Made by a program: the position numbers and the translations under genes. From VBDM01 sp964430565 (GTDB lineage Bacteria > Pseudomonadota > Gammaproteobacteria > Burkholderiales > SG8-39): DNA of 64,000 nucleotides. A model generated the notes under the pieces. That model was not told the DNA's origin, searched no databases, and was given only the letters and a program-made list of their open reading frames with translations. This document shows, piece by piece, positions 51,147-61,000 of this stretch (positions are counted from its first letter, which is position 1; each line of letters opens with the position of its first letter). The stretch is from positions 1 through 64,000 of the forward strand of contig CAYSFD010000005.1 in the NCBI GenBank assembly GCA_964430565.1, given 5' to 3'.

Positions 51147-52232
51147 TTGCCGCTGAATCTTAATTTGGAATTTTTCAAGCGGAAAGCCCCGCCACTTTTT
51201 GGCTTGGACATTTCATCGTCGTCGGTCAAGTTGGTGGAGCTTGCCGACGCCGGCAGGGGAACCCCCCGTGTTGAGCGCTACGCCATTGAGGCCCTGCCCA
51301 AGGATGCGGTACTGGACGGCAACATCACCAACCTCGACGCCGTGGTCGATTCCGTGCAGCGGGCATGGAGGAGAATGGCGACGCGCACGAAGCACGTTGC
51401 TTTGGCCCTGCCGTCGGCCGCGGTGATCACCAAAAAGATCATCGTGCCCGCGGGGCTTCGTGCCGAAGAGCTGGAGGTGCAGGTCGAGACCGAGGCCAAT
51501 CAGTACATTCCGTTCGCGCTTGAGGAGGTCAACCTCGATTTCCAGGTTGTCGGCCCCGCCCCCTCAGGGCCAGAAGAGGTCGAGGTGCTGCTCGCCGCCT
51601 CGCGCAAGGAAAAGGTCGAAGACCGCGTCGCGGTGGCCGAGGCCTCAGGGCTAAAGGCAGTCGTCATGGACGTCGAGTCTTACGCCGTCCAGGCATCGTT
51701 CGAGCTGATCCAGGAGCAGCTTCCGGAGCACGGCAAGGACCAAAACGTCGTCCTGGTCGATCTTGGCGCGAACGTCATGAATATCACCGTGCTGCGCAAC
51801 GAGCAGACCGTATACACGCGTGAACAGGCGTTTGGCGGCAGCCAACTCACGCAGGACATCATGCGCCAGTACGGAATGAGCCTGGAGGAAGCCGAAGCGG
51901 CCAAGCGCTCCGGAGGATTGCCGGAGAATTACGAGTCGGAAGTGCTCAGACCTTTCATGGAAAACGCGGCCCTCGAGATGCAGCGGGCAATCCAATTCTT
52001 CTTCACCTCGACCCAGTACACGTCGGTCGAACACGTGCTGCTCACCGGCGGATCCGCGGTGATCCCGGGGCTCGATGAGATGGTCCAGAGCAGGACCCAG
52101 ATCAACACGCTGATCGCCAACCCCTTCGCCAATATGGCGATCTCGCCGCGCGTGCAACTGAAAAAACTGGTGGCCGATGCGCCCTCGCTGATGGTCGCGT
52201 GCGGGCTGGCGCTGCGCAGATTCGATCCATGA
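51147..52232 (+). CDS. pilM: Type IV pilus assembly protein PilM
   Basis: The 361-residue actin-like cytoplasmic protein starts at TTG 51147, chosen because GAAGGAGA lies 8 bases upstream. The fold marks are LFGLDISSSSVKLVEL near residue 17 (nucleotide-binding Asp-Gly-like turn), VLVDLGANVMNITVLRN near 200, and VLLTGGSAVIPGLDEMV near 298. PilM binds the N-terminal tail of PilN and forms the inner-membrane alignment ring of the pilus. It begins the pilMNOPQ operon; its stop overlaps pilN by four bases. Confidence 0.95.
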   Translation: MPLNLNLEFFKRKAPPLFGLDISSSSVKLVELADAGRGTPRVERYAIEALPKDAVLDGNITNLDAVVDSVQRAWRRMATRTKHVALALPSAAVITKKIIVPAGLRAEELEVQVETEANQYIPFALEEVNLDFQVVGPAPSGPEEVEVLLAASRKEKVEDRVAVAEASGLKAVVMDVESYAVQASFELIQEQLPEHGKDQNVVLVDLGANVMNITVLRNEQTVYTREQAFGGSQLTQDIMRQYGMSLEEAEAAKRSGGLPENYESEVLRPFMENAALEMQRAIQFFFTSTQYTSVEHVLLTGGSAVIPGLDEMVQSRTQINTLIANPFANMAISPRVQLKKLVADAPSLMVACGLALRRFDP

Positions 52233-52852
52233 TCCGCATCAATCTGCTCCCGTGGCGCGAAGCGCGCCGCAAGGCCCAGCGCCAGCATCTCGGAGTGATG
52301 GGGGGGATGGTGGCCGTGCTCGGGCTGTTGATCGTCGGCGCGGTTCACCTCACGATCGCGGGCTATATCGCGGTGCAGAGCGATCGCAACGAATTCCTGA
52401 AACGGGAAAATACCCGTCTCGACAAGGAAATCGAGGAGATCAAGAAGCTGAGAAGCGAAATCGCGGCCTTGCTTGCGCGCAAGCAAGTTATCGAACGGCT
52501 GCAGGCAGATCGGGCGCAGGCCGTCTATCTGCTTCAGGAGTTGGTTCAGCAGGTGCCCGACGGCGTGTACCTGAAATCGATCAAGCAGACCGGCTTGAAA
52601 ATCAACACTGTGGGCTACTCGCAGTCCAATGCTCGTGTTTCGACGCTCATGCGCAACTTTGCCGCGTCGCCTCACCTTGAAAACCCTGACTTGGTCGAGA
52701 TCAAGGCTGTTACTGTGAGCAACAAACGGGTGTCCGAATTCAACATGAACGTGAACCTGAAGCGGTTGCAGACCGAGGATCCCGGCAAAGCGGGCAAGGC
52801 GGCGCCCATAGCGGCGCCCAAGGCTGCGCCCAAGGCTGCGGCCAAAGGCTAG
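52229..52852 (+). CDS. pilN: Type IV pilus assembly protein PilN
   Basis: The 207-residue single-pass protein starts at ATG 52229; IRINLLPWREARRK (residues 2-15) is the conserved PilM-binding segment. One membrane helix spans about residues 22-45 and a coiled coil follows (EIEEIKKLRSEIAALLARK). A periplasmic ferredoxin-like domain lies beyond (DGVYLKSIKQTG), then an Ala/Pro/Lys-rich tail with repeats of APKAA. The ATGA overlap couples it to pilM. Confidence 0.95.
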   Translation: MIRINLLPWREARRKAQRQHLGVMGGMVAVLGLLIVGAVHLTIAGYIAVQSDRNEFLKRENTRLDKEIEEIKKLRSEIAALLARKQVIERLQADRAQAVYLLQELVQQVPDGVYLKSIKQTGLKINTVGYSQSNARVSTLMRNFAASPHLENPDLVEIKAVTVSNKRVSEFNMNVNLKRLQTEDPGKAGKAAPIAAPKAAPKAAAKG

Positions 52853-52858
52853 GACACC

Positions 52859-53506
52859 ATGAAGCAGTTGCAGCAGTTGCTTGAACAGTTCAAGAATCTC
52901 AATCCGCGCGATCCCGGCGCCTGGCCGCCGGTGCCTCAAGCGGCGTTGTTGCTCGGGTTGCTGGTCGGCATCGTCGCGCTGGGCTACTTCCTGGATTGGC
53001 AGGAGCAGATGGAGTCGCTTGAAGCCGGGGTTGCGCAGGAAGTCAAGCTCAAGGACGAGTACGTTGCCAAGCAGCATCAGGCAATCAACCTCGATCTCTA
53101 CCGCCAGCAACTGCGCGAAATCGATAGTTCCTTCGGCGCGCTGCTGAAGCAGCTTCCGAACCGATCGCAGATGGACGCGCTGCTCGTCGACATCAACCAG
53201 GCGGGGCTCGGGCGGGGTCTGCAATTCGATCTTTTCAGACCGGCCCCGTCGGAGATCAAGCGTGAATTCTACGCCGAGCTGCCGGTGACGCTGAAACTGA
53301 GCGGCACTTATCACGACATGGGGCAGTTCGCAAGCGACATCGGCCAACTGTCGCGCATCGTGACATTGAACGACATCGGCCTGACCGCAGGTAAGGACGG
53401 CTCGCTCGTCATGGACGTGACGGCGAAGACTTTCCGCTATCTGGATGAGGAAGAGGTGGCGGCGCAGTCGCGGGCGGCGAAGGGCGTAAAAGCGGGGAAG
53501 AAATGA
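52859..53506 (+). CDS. pilO: Type IV pilus assembly protein PilO
   Basis: The 215-residue partner of PilN has a membrane helix near residues 25-42 (VPQAALLLGLLVGIVALGYF), a coiled coil of about 45 residues, then the periplasmic domain with LPNRSQMDALLVDINQAG (PilO mark L-P-x-x-x-x-x-x-x-L-L) and ELPVTLKLSGTYHDMGQF. PilN and PilO dimerise to align the motor with the secretin. It starts six bases after pilN and overlaps pilP by four. Confidence 0.95.
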   Translation: MKQLQQLLEQFKNLNPRDPGAWPPVPQAALLLGLLVGIVALGYFLDWQEQMESLEAGVAQEVKLKDEYVAKQHQAINLDLYRQQLREIDSSFGALLKQLPNRSQMDALLVDINQAGLGRGLQFDLFRPAPSEIKREFYAELPVTLKLSGTYHDMGQFASDIGQLSRIVTLNDIGLTAGKDGSLVMDVTAKTFRYLDEEEVAAQSRAAKGVKAGKK

Positions 53507-54030
53507 AAGCGCTACTCGTCATCGCGCTCGGGCTCATGCTCGCTGCGTGCGAAGGCGAGAAATTTGGCGACCTCAAAGCCGAGCTCAAGGACAAGACCAA
53601 GGACCTGCGCGGGAAGATCGACCCGCTGCCCGTCGTGAAGCCCTATGAGCCAGTGCCCTACAATGTTTTCGATCAATCTGATCCTTTCAGCAGCACGAAA
53701 ATCGAGCTGGTAACGAAATCAGCAAGCAGCTCTGGTGGCGGACTCAAGCCCGACTTCAACCGCCCGAAGGAACCGCTCGAAGCCTATCCACTGGAATCGC
53801 TGAAGATGGTTGGCGTGCTGCAGCAAAGAAAGGCAAGCTTCGCGCTGGTCAAGGCTGACATCGGCCTGTATCGCGTCAAAGTGGGCAATTACATGGGCCA
53901 GAATTTTGGGCTCATTACGACTATTACCGAGAGCCTGATCCAGGTACGTGAACTGATCCAGGATCCGGCGGGCGACTGGACCGAGCGCCAGAGCACCTTG
54001 CAGTTACAGGAAGTTGGAGGAGGCAGATAA
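53503..54030 (+). CDS. pilP: Type IV pilus lipoprotein PilP
   Basis: The 175-residue lipoprotein has its lipobox in LGLMLAACEGEK (Cys near residue 17). A Lys-rich unstructured stretch follows (about 20-85), then the beta-sandwich HR domain: LEAYPLESLKMVGVL, VKVGNYMGQNFG, and a final WTERQSTLQLQE. PilP links PilNO to the secretin PilQ. Its TAA shares one base with the pilQ ATG. Confidence 0.95.
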   Translation: MKALLVIALGLMLAACEGEKFGDLKAELKDKTKDLRGKIDPLPVVKPYEPVPYNVFDQSDPFSSTKIELVTKSASSSGGGLKPDFNRPKEPLEAYPLESLKMVGVLQQRKASFALVKADIGLYRVKVGNYMGQNFGLITTITESLIQVRELIQDPAGDWTERQSTLQLQEVGGGR

Positions 54031-56177
54031 TGAACAGCATACTCATGCGAAGGTTTATTCGGGCAGCGGTTTGCCCGTTCGGCCTGTTGGTGTTCGCGTC
54101 GTATTCCTGGGCGCAGCAGAACAGCATCGAAAACCTCGAGGTTACGCAGGCGGCCGGCCAAGTCCTGGTGCGCGTGACTCTGAAGAACCCGCTCGAAGCT
54201 ACGCCGGGCAGCTTTACGGTCGCCAATCCGGCCCGGATCGCCTTGGACTTTCCCGGCACGGCAAACGCTTTGGGGCGCACGAGCCAGGATGTCGGCGAGA
54301 GCGTGCTGCGCTCTATGAACGTGGTACAGGCCGGCGAGCGAACTCGTCTGGTGCTCAACCTGCGCAACATGGTTCCCTACGAGACCAAAATTGACGGCAG
54401 TACCCTGCTCATCACTCTCGCCGCGGCGGGGGCTGCACCCCAGGCTGCAGCCGGCGGCCCGGCGCGTTTTGCCGAAGGCAGAACCGACCTTCAGCACGCG
54501 GTAAGAGACATCAATTTTCGGCGCGGACGCGGCGGTGAAGGACGCATCGTCGTGGAGCTGTCGGACACAGCCACCGGTGTGGATATCCGCCAGCAGGGCC
54601 AAACGGTGGTGGTCGATTTCCTCAAGACCAGCCTTCCAGATGTTCTGCGAAAGCGCTACGACGTGGTGGACTTCGCCACCCCGGTGCAGACGCTGAGCGT
54701 TTTCCCGCAAGGCGAAAACGTGCGCATGGTGATCGAACCGCGCGGTCTTTGGGAGCACAACGCCTACCAGACCGACACGCAGTTCGTGGTCGAAGTGAAA
54801 CCGATACAGTACGATCCCAACAAGCTGGTGCAGGGCGCGCGCAGCGGCTACTCGGGCGAAAAACTGTCGCTTAACTTCCAGAATGTCGAGGTAAGGAGCG
54901 TACTCAATGTCATCGCGGACTTCACCGACCTGAATATCATCACCAGCGACACGGTAAGCGGCAACCTCACGCTGAGGTTGAAGGATGTGCCCTGGGACCA
55001 GGCGCTCGACATCATCCTCCAGACCCGGGGCCTGGACATGCGCAAGAACGGCAACGTAATCTGGATCGCGCCCCGAGACGAGCTAGCCACCAAGGAGAAG
55101 CTCGCGCTGGAGTCCTCCGCGCAAATCACCGAGCTCGAACCCTTGCGCACCGAAACCTTCCAGCTCAACTACGCCAAGGCCGACGCTTTTGCGAAGCTCC
55201 TCGCCGATCCCCTGCAGCGCATCCTTTCCAAGCGCGGAAGCGCCGCAGTGGATGCGCGCACCAACCAGGTGTTCGTGCAGGACGTTTCCCTGCGCCTCCA
55301 GGACGTCAGGAAACTGCTCGGTCAAGTCGATGTCCCGGTACAGCAGGTGCTGATCGAGGCGCGCATCGTCGAGGCGAACGACCAGTTCGCAAAGAACCTG
55401 GGTGTGCGCATGGGCAACGTCGGACGACCGATACAGCAGAACAGCACGAGCAGCGGCCCTAGTCCGGTGGGCACCACCAACACAAACGGGGTGGCCATAA
55501 CGCAGAGCGGAACGCTGAATGACTTCCCGAATCTATTTCCCGCGCCCGGTGCGCCCATAACGACGAAGACCCCCGACAACCTGAGCGTTAATTTGCCTGC
55601 CGCGCCGGTGGGGAATGCCACAGCGGCGGGTTCGATCGCCTTGCTGATCACCAATCGACTCACCGGGGCGCTTCATCTGGAGCTTTCCGCGCTGGAGGCC
55701 GAAGGCAAGGGCAAGATCATATCGAGCCCGCGGGTGTTGACCGCCAACAACGTCGAGGCCCTCATCGAGCAGGGTACGGAGCTGCCTTACCAGCAGGCGA
55801 CTTCGAGCGGCGCGACCTCGGTTTCGTTCCGAAAAGCCAACTTGTCGCTCAAGGTGACGCCGCAAGTCACGCCCGACGGCAACATCATCATGAAGCTGGA
55901 CATCAACAAGGACTCAGTAGGCCAGAGCACCAACGCCGGCTTTGCCATCGACACCAAGCACGTTCAGACCCAGGTGCTGGTGGAAAACGGCGGCACGGTC
56001 GTGATCGGCGGTATTTACACGCAAACCCAGTTGACCCAAATCACCAAAGTGCCTTTCTTCGGAGACATCCCGTTTTTGGGGGTGCTGTTCCGCAACAACT
56101 CGCGCTTGGACAACAAGACCGAGCTGCTGGTGTTCATCACGCCGCGCATCGTCGAGCAACGGGCAAGCCTGCGCTGA
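54030..56177 (+). CDS. pilQ: Type IV pilus secretin PilQ
   Basis: The 715-residue outer-membrane secretin has a signal peptide (about 1-29, ending SYSWAQ). Two AMIN domains (about 35-115 and 145-230) bind peptidoglycan, then come an STN-like domain near 275-325 (SLNFQNVEVRSVLNVIADFT), NolW-type N1 domains (DARTNQVFVQDVSLRLQDV near 408), and the secretin core near 535-710 with LTANNVEALIEQGTELPY and the closing PFFGDIPFLGVLFRN. It forms the pore for the pilus. A strong terminator follows the gene. Confidence 0.97.
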   Translation: MNSILMRRFIRAAVCPFGLLVFASYSWAQQNSIENLEVTQAAGQVLVRVTLKNPLEATPGSFTVANPARIALDFPGTANALGRTSQDVGESVLRSMNVVQAGERTRLVLNLRNMVPYETKIDGSTLLITLAAAGAAPQAAAGGPARFAEGRTDLQHAVRDINFRRGRGGEGRIVVELSDTATGVDIRQQGQTVVVDFLKTSLPDVLRKRYDVVDFATPVQTLSVFPQGENVRMVIEPRGLWEHNAYQTDTQFVVEVKPIQYDPNKLVQGARSGYSGEKLSLNFQNVEVRSVLNVIADFTDLNIITSDTVSGNLTLRLKDVPWDQALDIILQTRGLDMRKNGNVIWIAPRDELATKEKLALESSAQITELEPLRTETFQLNYAKADAFAKLLADPLQRILSKRGSAAVDARTNQVFVQDVSLRLQDVRKLLGQVDVPVQQVLIEARIVEANDQFAKNLGVRMGNVGRPIQQNSTSSGPSPVGTTNTNGVAITQSGTLNDFPNLFPAPGAPITTKTPDNLSVNLPAAPVGNATAAGSIALLITNRLTGALHLELSALEAEGKGKIISSPRVLTANNVEALIEQGTELPYQQATSSGATSVSFRKANLSLKVTPQVTPDGNIIMKLDINKDSVGQSTNAGFAIDTKHVQTQVLVENGGTVVIGGIYTQTQLTQITKVPFFGDIPFLGVLFRNNSRLDNKTELLVFITPRIVEQRASLR

Positions 56178-56202
56178 AGCGGCAGACCCGCGCATCGGCA
56201 AG

Positions 56203-56232
56203 GGGCCGGCGGCATCGCCGGCCCTTTGTTTT
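56203..56232 (+). terminator. Intrinsic terminator downstream of pilQ
   Basis: GGGCCGGCG (56203-56211) pairs perfectly with CGCCGGCCC (56216-56224) around GCAT, then TTTGTTTT. It ends the pil operon, although some readthrough into aroK is possible as the gap is only 90 bases. Confidence 0.85.
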
Positions 56233-56267
56233 ACGGGCCCCTGCGGACGGGTTGTTACAATATCTCG

Positions 56268-56801
56268 GTGAAGACGACTCAAAGGGTTTTCCTCGTGGGG
56301 ATGATGGGCGCCGGCAAAACGACCGTGGGGCGCCAGCTCGCCAAGCGTCTCGGCAAAGGGTTTTGCGACAGCGACCGCGAAATCGAGGCCCGCACCGGCG
56401 TGCGTGTTGCCGTGATCTTCGACATCGAGGGCGAGGCGGGTTTCCGCAAGCGCGAGGCCGAGGTGATCGAACAGATGACCGCGCTGGAGGACGTCGTGCT
56501 CGCCACCGGTGGCGGGGCGGTGCTCGATCCGCGCAACCGCGAGCATCTCAAGACCCGCGGCTTCGTGATCTACCTGCACGCGCAGCCCTTGGCGCTATGG
56601 CAGCGAACCCGAAGCGACAAGTCACGGCCTCTTCTGCAGGGGAGCGACCCGCGCGACCGGCTCGAGAACCTCTATGCGGAGCGCGATCCACTGTATCGCG
56701 AGGTTGCGGATCTGGTGATCGACACCGGCCGACAGAGCGTCAGCTCGCTGCTCGCGCTGGTGCTGGCCAAATTTGACGAAGCATGCAAACTCTCCGCGTA
56801 G
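56268..56801 (+). CDS. aroK: Shikimate kinase
   Basis: The 177-residue kinase starts at GTG 56268, replacing an upstream ATG that lies within the terminator tail. Walker A GMMGAGKTTVG is near residue 12, shikimate-binding DSDREIEARTGV near 35, GEAGFRKREAEVI near 60, and ATGGGAVLDPRNRE near 80. It phosphorylates shikimate in aromatic amino acid synthesis. The aroB start lies inside its 3' end, a 19-base overlap. Confidence 0.96.
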   Translation: MKTTQRVFLVGMMGAGKTTVGRQLAKRLGKGFCDSDREIEARTGVRVAVIFDIEGEAGFRKREAEVIEQMTALEDVVLATGGGAVLDPRNREHLKTRGFVIYLHAQPLALWQRTRSDKSRPLLQGSDPRDRLENLYAERDPLYREVADLVIDTGRQSVSSLLALVLAKFDEACKLSA

Positions 56802-57865
56802 AGCTCTCCGAGCGCTCCTACCCCATCCACGTCGGCACCGGGTTACTCGACCGGTCCGATCTCATCGTGCCCTTCCTCGGGCGGAAAAAAGTGGCCGTCG
56901 TGACCAATACCACTGTGGCTCCGCTTTTCATGAAACGTCTCACCGGGGCACTCGCCCGGGAAGGCGTCGAGGTTGTTCGCATCGTTTTGGCAGACGGCGA
57001 AGAGCACAAGGACTGGACCACCCTCAACACAATCTTCGACGCGTTACTCGAGCAGGGCTTTGGACGCGATTGCACCCTCATTGCCCTCGGCGGCGGGGTG
57101 ATCGGGGATCTGACCGGCTTCGCTGCCGCCACTTACCAGCGCGGGGTACAGTATATCCAGGTTCCCACGACGCTCCTCGCACAGGTGGATTCGTCGGTCG
57201 GTGGCAAGACCGCGATCAACCATCCGCTCGGCAAGAACATGATCGGCGCTTTTCATCAGCCCCGGCTGGTGCTGGCCGACATAGACGCGCTAAAGACGCT
57301 TCCGGTGCGCGAGTTGCGCGCAGGGCTAGCGGAGGTGATCAAACACGGCCTGATCCGCGACTCGGAATTCTTCGGCTGGCTCGAGGCGAATCTCGATCGC
57401 CTGCTCGATCGCGATCCGGAGGCGCTCGGGCACGCCGTGCTGCGCTCGGCCGCGATCAAGGCGGAGATCGTCGGCAAAGACGAGCAGGAGAGGGATATGC
57501 GCCTGCTCTTGAACTTCGGCCATACGTTCGGCCACGCCATCGAGACAGGGCTGGGCTACGGCGCTTGGCTCCACGGCGAGGCGGTCGCCGCGGGGATGGT
57601 CATGGCTGCGGAGCTGTCGCGCCAGCTAGGGTTTCTTTCGCAGGGTGATTCCGAACGCATCCGGTCGCTGTTGCAGCGCGCAGGACTCCCAACCGTCGCG
57701 AAAGGAATTACGCCGGAGCGCATGCACCGGCTGATGAGCGTAGACAAGAAGGCTAAGGAAGGCCGCGTCCGTTTCGTGTTGCTGGAAAAACTGGGCGCCG
57801 CTTTACTTCGCGCCGATGTGCCAATCTCTGCGCTCGACCACACGCTATCCCGGCTGACGGCTTGA
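56783..57865 (+). CDS. aroB: 3-dehydroquinate synthase
   Basis: The 360-residue enzyme uses NAD+ and a metal ion to convert DAHP to 3-dehydroquinate. Motifs: LADGEEHKDWTTLN, GGGVIGDLTGFAAATYQRGV near residue 103-122 (shortened core GGGVIGDLTGF), PTTLLAQVDSSVGGKTAINH near 130-149, AEVIKHGLI near 181, and NFGHTFGHAIE near 240, with the metal-binding Glu and His residues. It overlaps aroK by 19 bases. Usual neighbours are kept, though the dgt gene often found next is absent. Confidence 0.97.
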   Translation: MQTLRVELSERSYPIHVGTGLLDRSDLIVPFLGRKKVAVVTNTTVAPLFMKRLTGALAREGVEVVRIVLADGEEHKDWTTLNTIFDALLEQGFGRDCTLIALGGGVIGDLTGFAAATYQRGVQYIQVPTTLLAQVDSSVGGKTAINHPLGKNMIGAFHQPRLVLADIDALKTLPVRELRAGLAEVIKHGLIRDSEFFGWLEANLDRLLDRDPEALGHAVLRSAAIKAEIVGKDEQERDMRLLLNFGHTFGHAIETGLGYGAWLHGEAVAAGMVMAAELSRQLGFLSQGDSERIRSLLQRAGLPTVAKGITPERMHRLMSVDKKAKEGRVRFVLLEKLGAALLRADVPISALDHTLSRLTA

Positions 57866-58015
57866 GTAGGTGCTGACCACTCCGGAATGCTGCTCCGCAG
57901 CGTCCTGCTAACCACTTGAGCCAGCAAGGAAACGCAGGTATAGTCAAAAGCCCGGCCATGAAAAGCGTCGAATCACGGATTCGACCGCCGCACACTGATT
58001 CGTCGGACGGCAAGC

Positions 58016-61000
58016 GTGATCCAGCGTCTTCAACCCGGACCTCAAGGCCTGTACGACCCCGCTAACGAGCACGACGCATGTGGCGTGGGCTTCGTCGCCC
58101 ATATCAAGGGCAAGAGATCGCATTCAATCGTCGAGCAGGGGCTCACGGTGCTGCGCAATCTCACACACCGCGGGGCCGTGGGTTGGGATCCCAAGCTCTC
58201 CGACGGCGCAGGTTGCCTGATCCAGATTCCCGACAGGTTTCTCCGCGAGGTCATGGCTAAGCAGGGCGTAGGACTGCCGCCGGCGGGCCAGTACGGCGTT
58301 GGGATGGTATTCCTGCCGCGCGAGCCGGCTTCGCGTCTGGCGTGCGAGTACGAGATCGAGCGAGCCATCAAGGACGAGGGCCAGGTTCTGCTCGGCTGGC
58401 GCGATGTGCCGGTGGACGACAGCGACCTTGCCGAGCCGGCGAAGCGGATCGAGCCGGTGATCCGGCAGGTGTTCATCGGGCGCGGCAAAGGGGTGACTGT
58501 CACCGACGCCCTGGAGCGCAAGCTCTACATCATCAGAAAGAGCGCGGGCCACGCGATCCAGGCGCTGAAGCTCGCGCACGGCAAGGAGTTCTACGTTCCC
58601 TCGATGTCGGCGCGTACCGTGTGCTACAAGGGCATGCTGCTCGCGCACCAGGTGGGCGAGTACTACAAGGACCTGCAGGAAGAGCGCGTCGAGTCCGCGC
58701 TCGCTCTCGTCCACCAGCGCTTTTCCACGAACACCTTCCCATCCTGGGATCTGGCGCACCCGTTCCGCATGATCTGCCACAACGGCGAGATCAACACGTT
58801 GCGGGGCAACGTCAACTGGATTCGGGCCCGCCAGGGCGCGATATCGAGTCCGGTGCTCGGGCGAGATCTGGAAAAGATCTGGCCGCTGATCTACGACGGG
58901 CAATCGGATTCCGCTTCGTTCGACAACGCGCTCGAGCTCCTGGTCATGGGAGGGTATTCAGTCGCACACGCGATGATGATGATGATCCCCGAGGCTTGGG
59001 AGAACCACACGCTGATGGACCCGACGCGGCGCGCATTCTACGAGTACCACGCCGCCATGATGGAGCCTTGGGATGGTCCCGCCTCGATTGCGTTTACCGA
59101 CGGCCGCCAGATCGGCGCGACGCTCGACAGGAACGGTTTGAGGCCCTCGCGCTACATCGTCACTGCGGACGACCTAGTGATCATGGGATCGGAATGCGGC
59201 TGCCTGCCGGTCCCCGAGGAGAGGATCGTAAAAAAATGGCGCCTGCAGCCCGGCAGGATGTTTCTCGTCGACCTGGAGAAAGGCCGGATTGTCGATGACG
59301 AGGAACTCAAGGATACGCTCGCAAACGCTAAACCCTACGCGGAGTGGATCGAGCGCATCCGGGTCAAGCTCGACGAGGTCGAGACCGAAAAGACTGCGCC
59401 GCTGAAGAGTGCGGTGCGGATGCTCGACCGCCAGCAGGCCTTTGGCTATACGCAGGAGGATGTCAAGTTCATCATGACCCCGATGGCGATGAACGGCGAG
59501 GAATCCGTCGGCTCGATGGGCAACGACTCGCCGCTTGCGGTGCTGTCGGACAAGAACAAGACGCTGTACCACTACTTCAAACAGCTCTTTGCGCAGGTCA
59601 CGAACCCCCCCATCGATCCGATCCGCGAGGAGCTGGTGACCTCCCTGGTGTCCTTCATCGGACCGAAGCCGAATCTGCTGGGGATCGACGAGATGAACCC
59701 GCCCTTGCGGCTCGAGGTGTCGCAGCCGGTGCTCGACTTCTTCGAAATGGAGAAAATCCGGCACATCGAGCGCTACACCGGCGGCAAGTTTCGTTCACAC
59801 GAGCTGGACATTACCTATCCCTTGGCTTGGGGCAAGGAGGCAGTCGAGGCGCGCCTCGCGTCGCTTTGCGCGCAGGCCGAGGCTGCGGTGCGCACAGGCT
59901 TTTCGATCATCGTGATTTCCGACCGGCTGGTGGAGCAGGAACGCGTGGCCATCCCGGCGCTTCTGGCATTGTCGGCGATCCACCAGCACTTAGTGGCGAA
60001 GGGCCTGCGCACGAGCGCGGGCCTCGTAGTGGAAACCGGCTCCGCGCGCGAGGTGCACCACTTTGCCCTGCTGGGCGGCTATGGCGCCGAAGCGGTGCAC
60101 CCGTATCTCGCCCTCGAGACGCTGCTCGATCTTGCGGCGAACGGCCAGTTCGGCCCGGACCTCGACGGCAGGAAGGCGATCAATAATTTCGTGAAGGCGA
60201 TCGGCAAGGGCCTAAAGAAGGTGATGTCGAAGATGGGCACCTCGACCTACATGTCCTACACCGGCGCGCAGATCTTCGAGGCGGTGGGCCTCGCAAGGTC
60301 GCTCGTGGACAAGTATTTCACGGGCACCACCTCGTCGATCGAAGGCATAGGTGTGTTCGAAGTCGCCGAGGAAGGGATCCGCATACACAAGGCCGCGTTC
60401 GAGGACATCGACCCGGTGATGCAGTCGATGCTGGATACGGGCGGCGAGTACGCCTGGCGCGTGCGTGGCGAAGAGCACATGTGGACGCCCGAGGCGATCG
60501 CGAAGTTGCAGCACTCGACGCGGGAGAACTCCCCCCAGACCTACAAGGAATATGCGGCGATCATCAACGATCAGTCCAAGCGCCACATGACCTTACGCGG
60601 ACTGTTCGAATTCCGGCTCGACCGCGTGAATCCCGTTCCGATCGAGGAGGTCGAATCCGCAGCCGAGATCGTCAAGCGTTTTTCGACCGGCGCAATGTCA
60701 CACGGTTCGATCTCGGTCGAAGCGCACACCACGCTCGCGGTGGCGATGAACCGCATCGGCGGGAAGTCGAATACCGGTGAGGGCGGCGAGGACCGCAACC
60801 GCTACGCGACGGTGAAAGCCGGCGAGACGCTGCGCTCGCGCCTCGGAGCGAACCGCGTCGCGCGCGACATCGAATTGCGCGAAGGCGACGTGCTAAAGTC
60901 GAAGATCAAGCAAGTCGCCTCGGGGCGCTTCGGTGTCACCGCCGAATATCTTGCAAGCGCCGAGCAGATCCAGATAAAGATCGCTCAGGGCGCGAAGCCC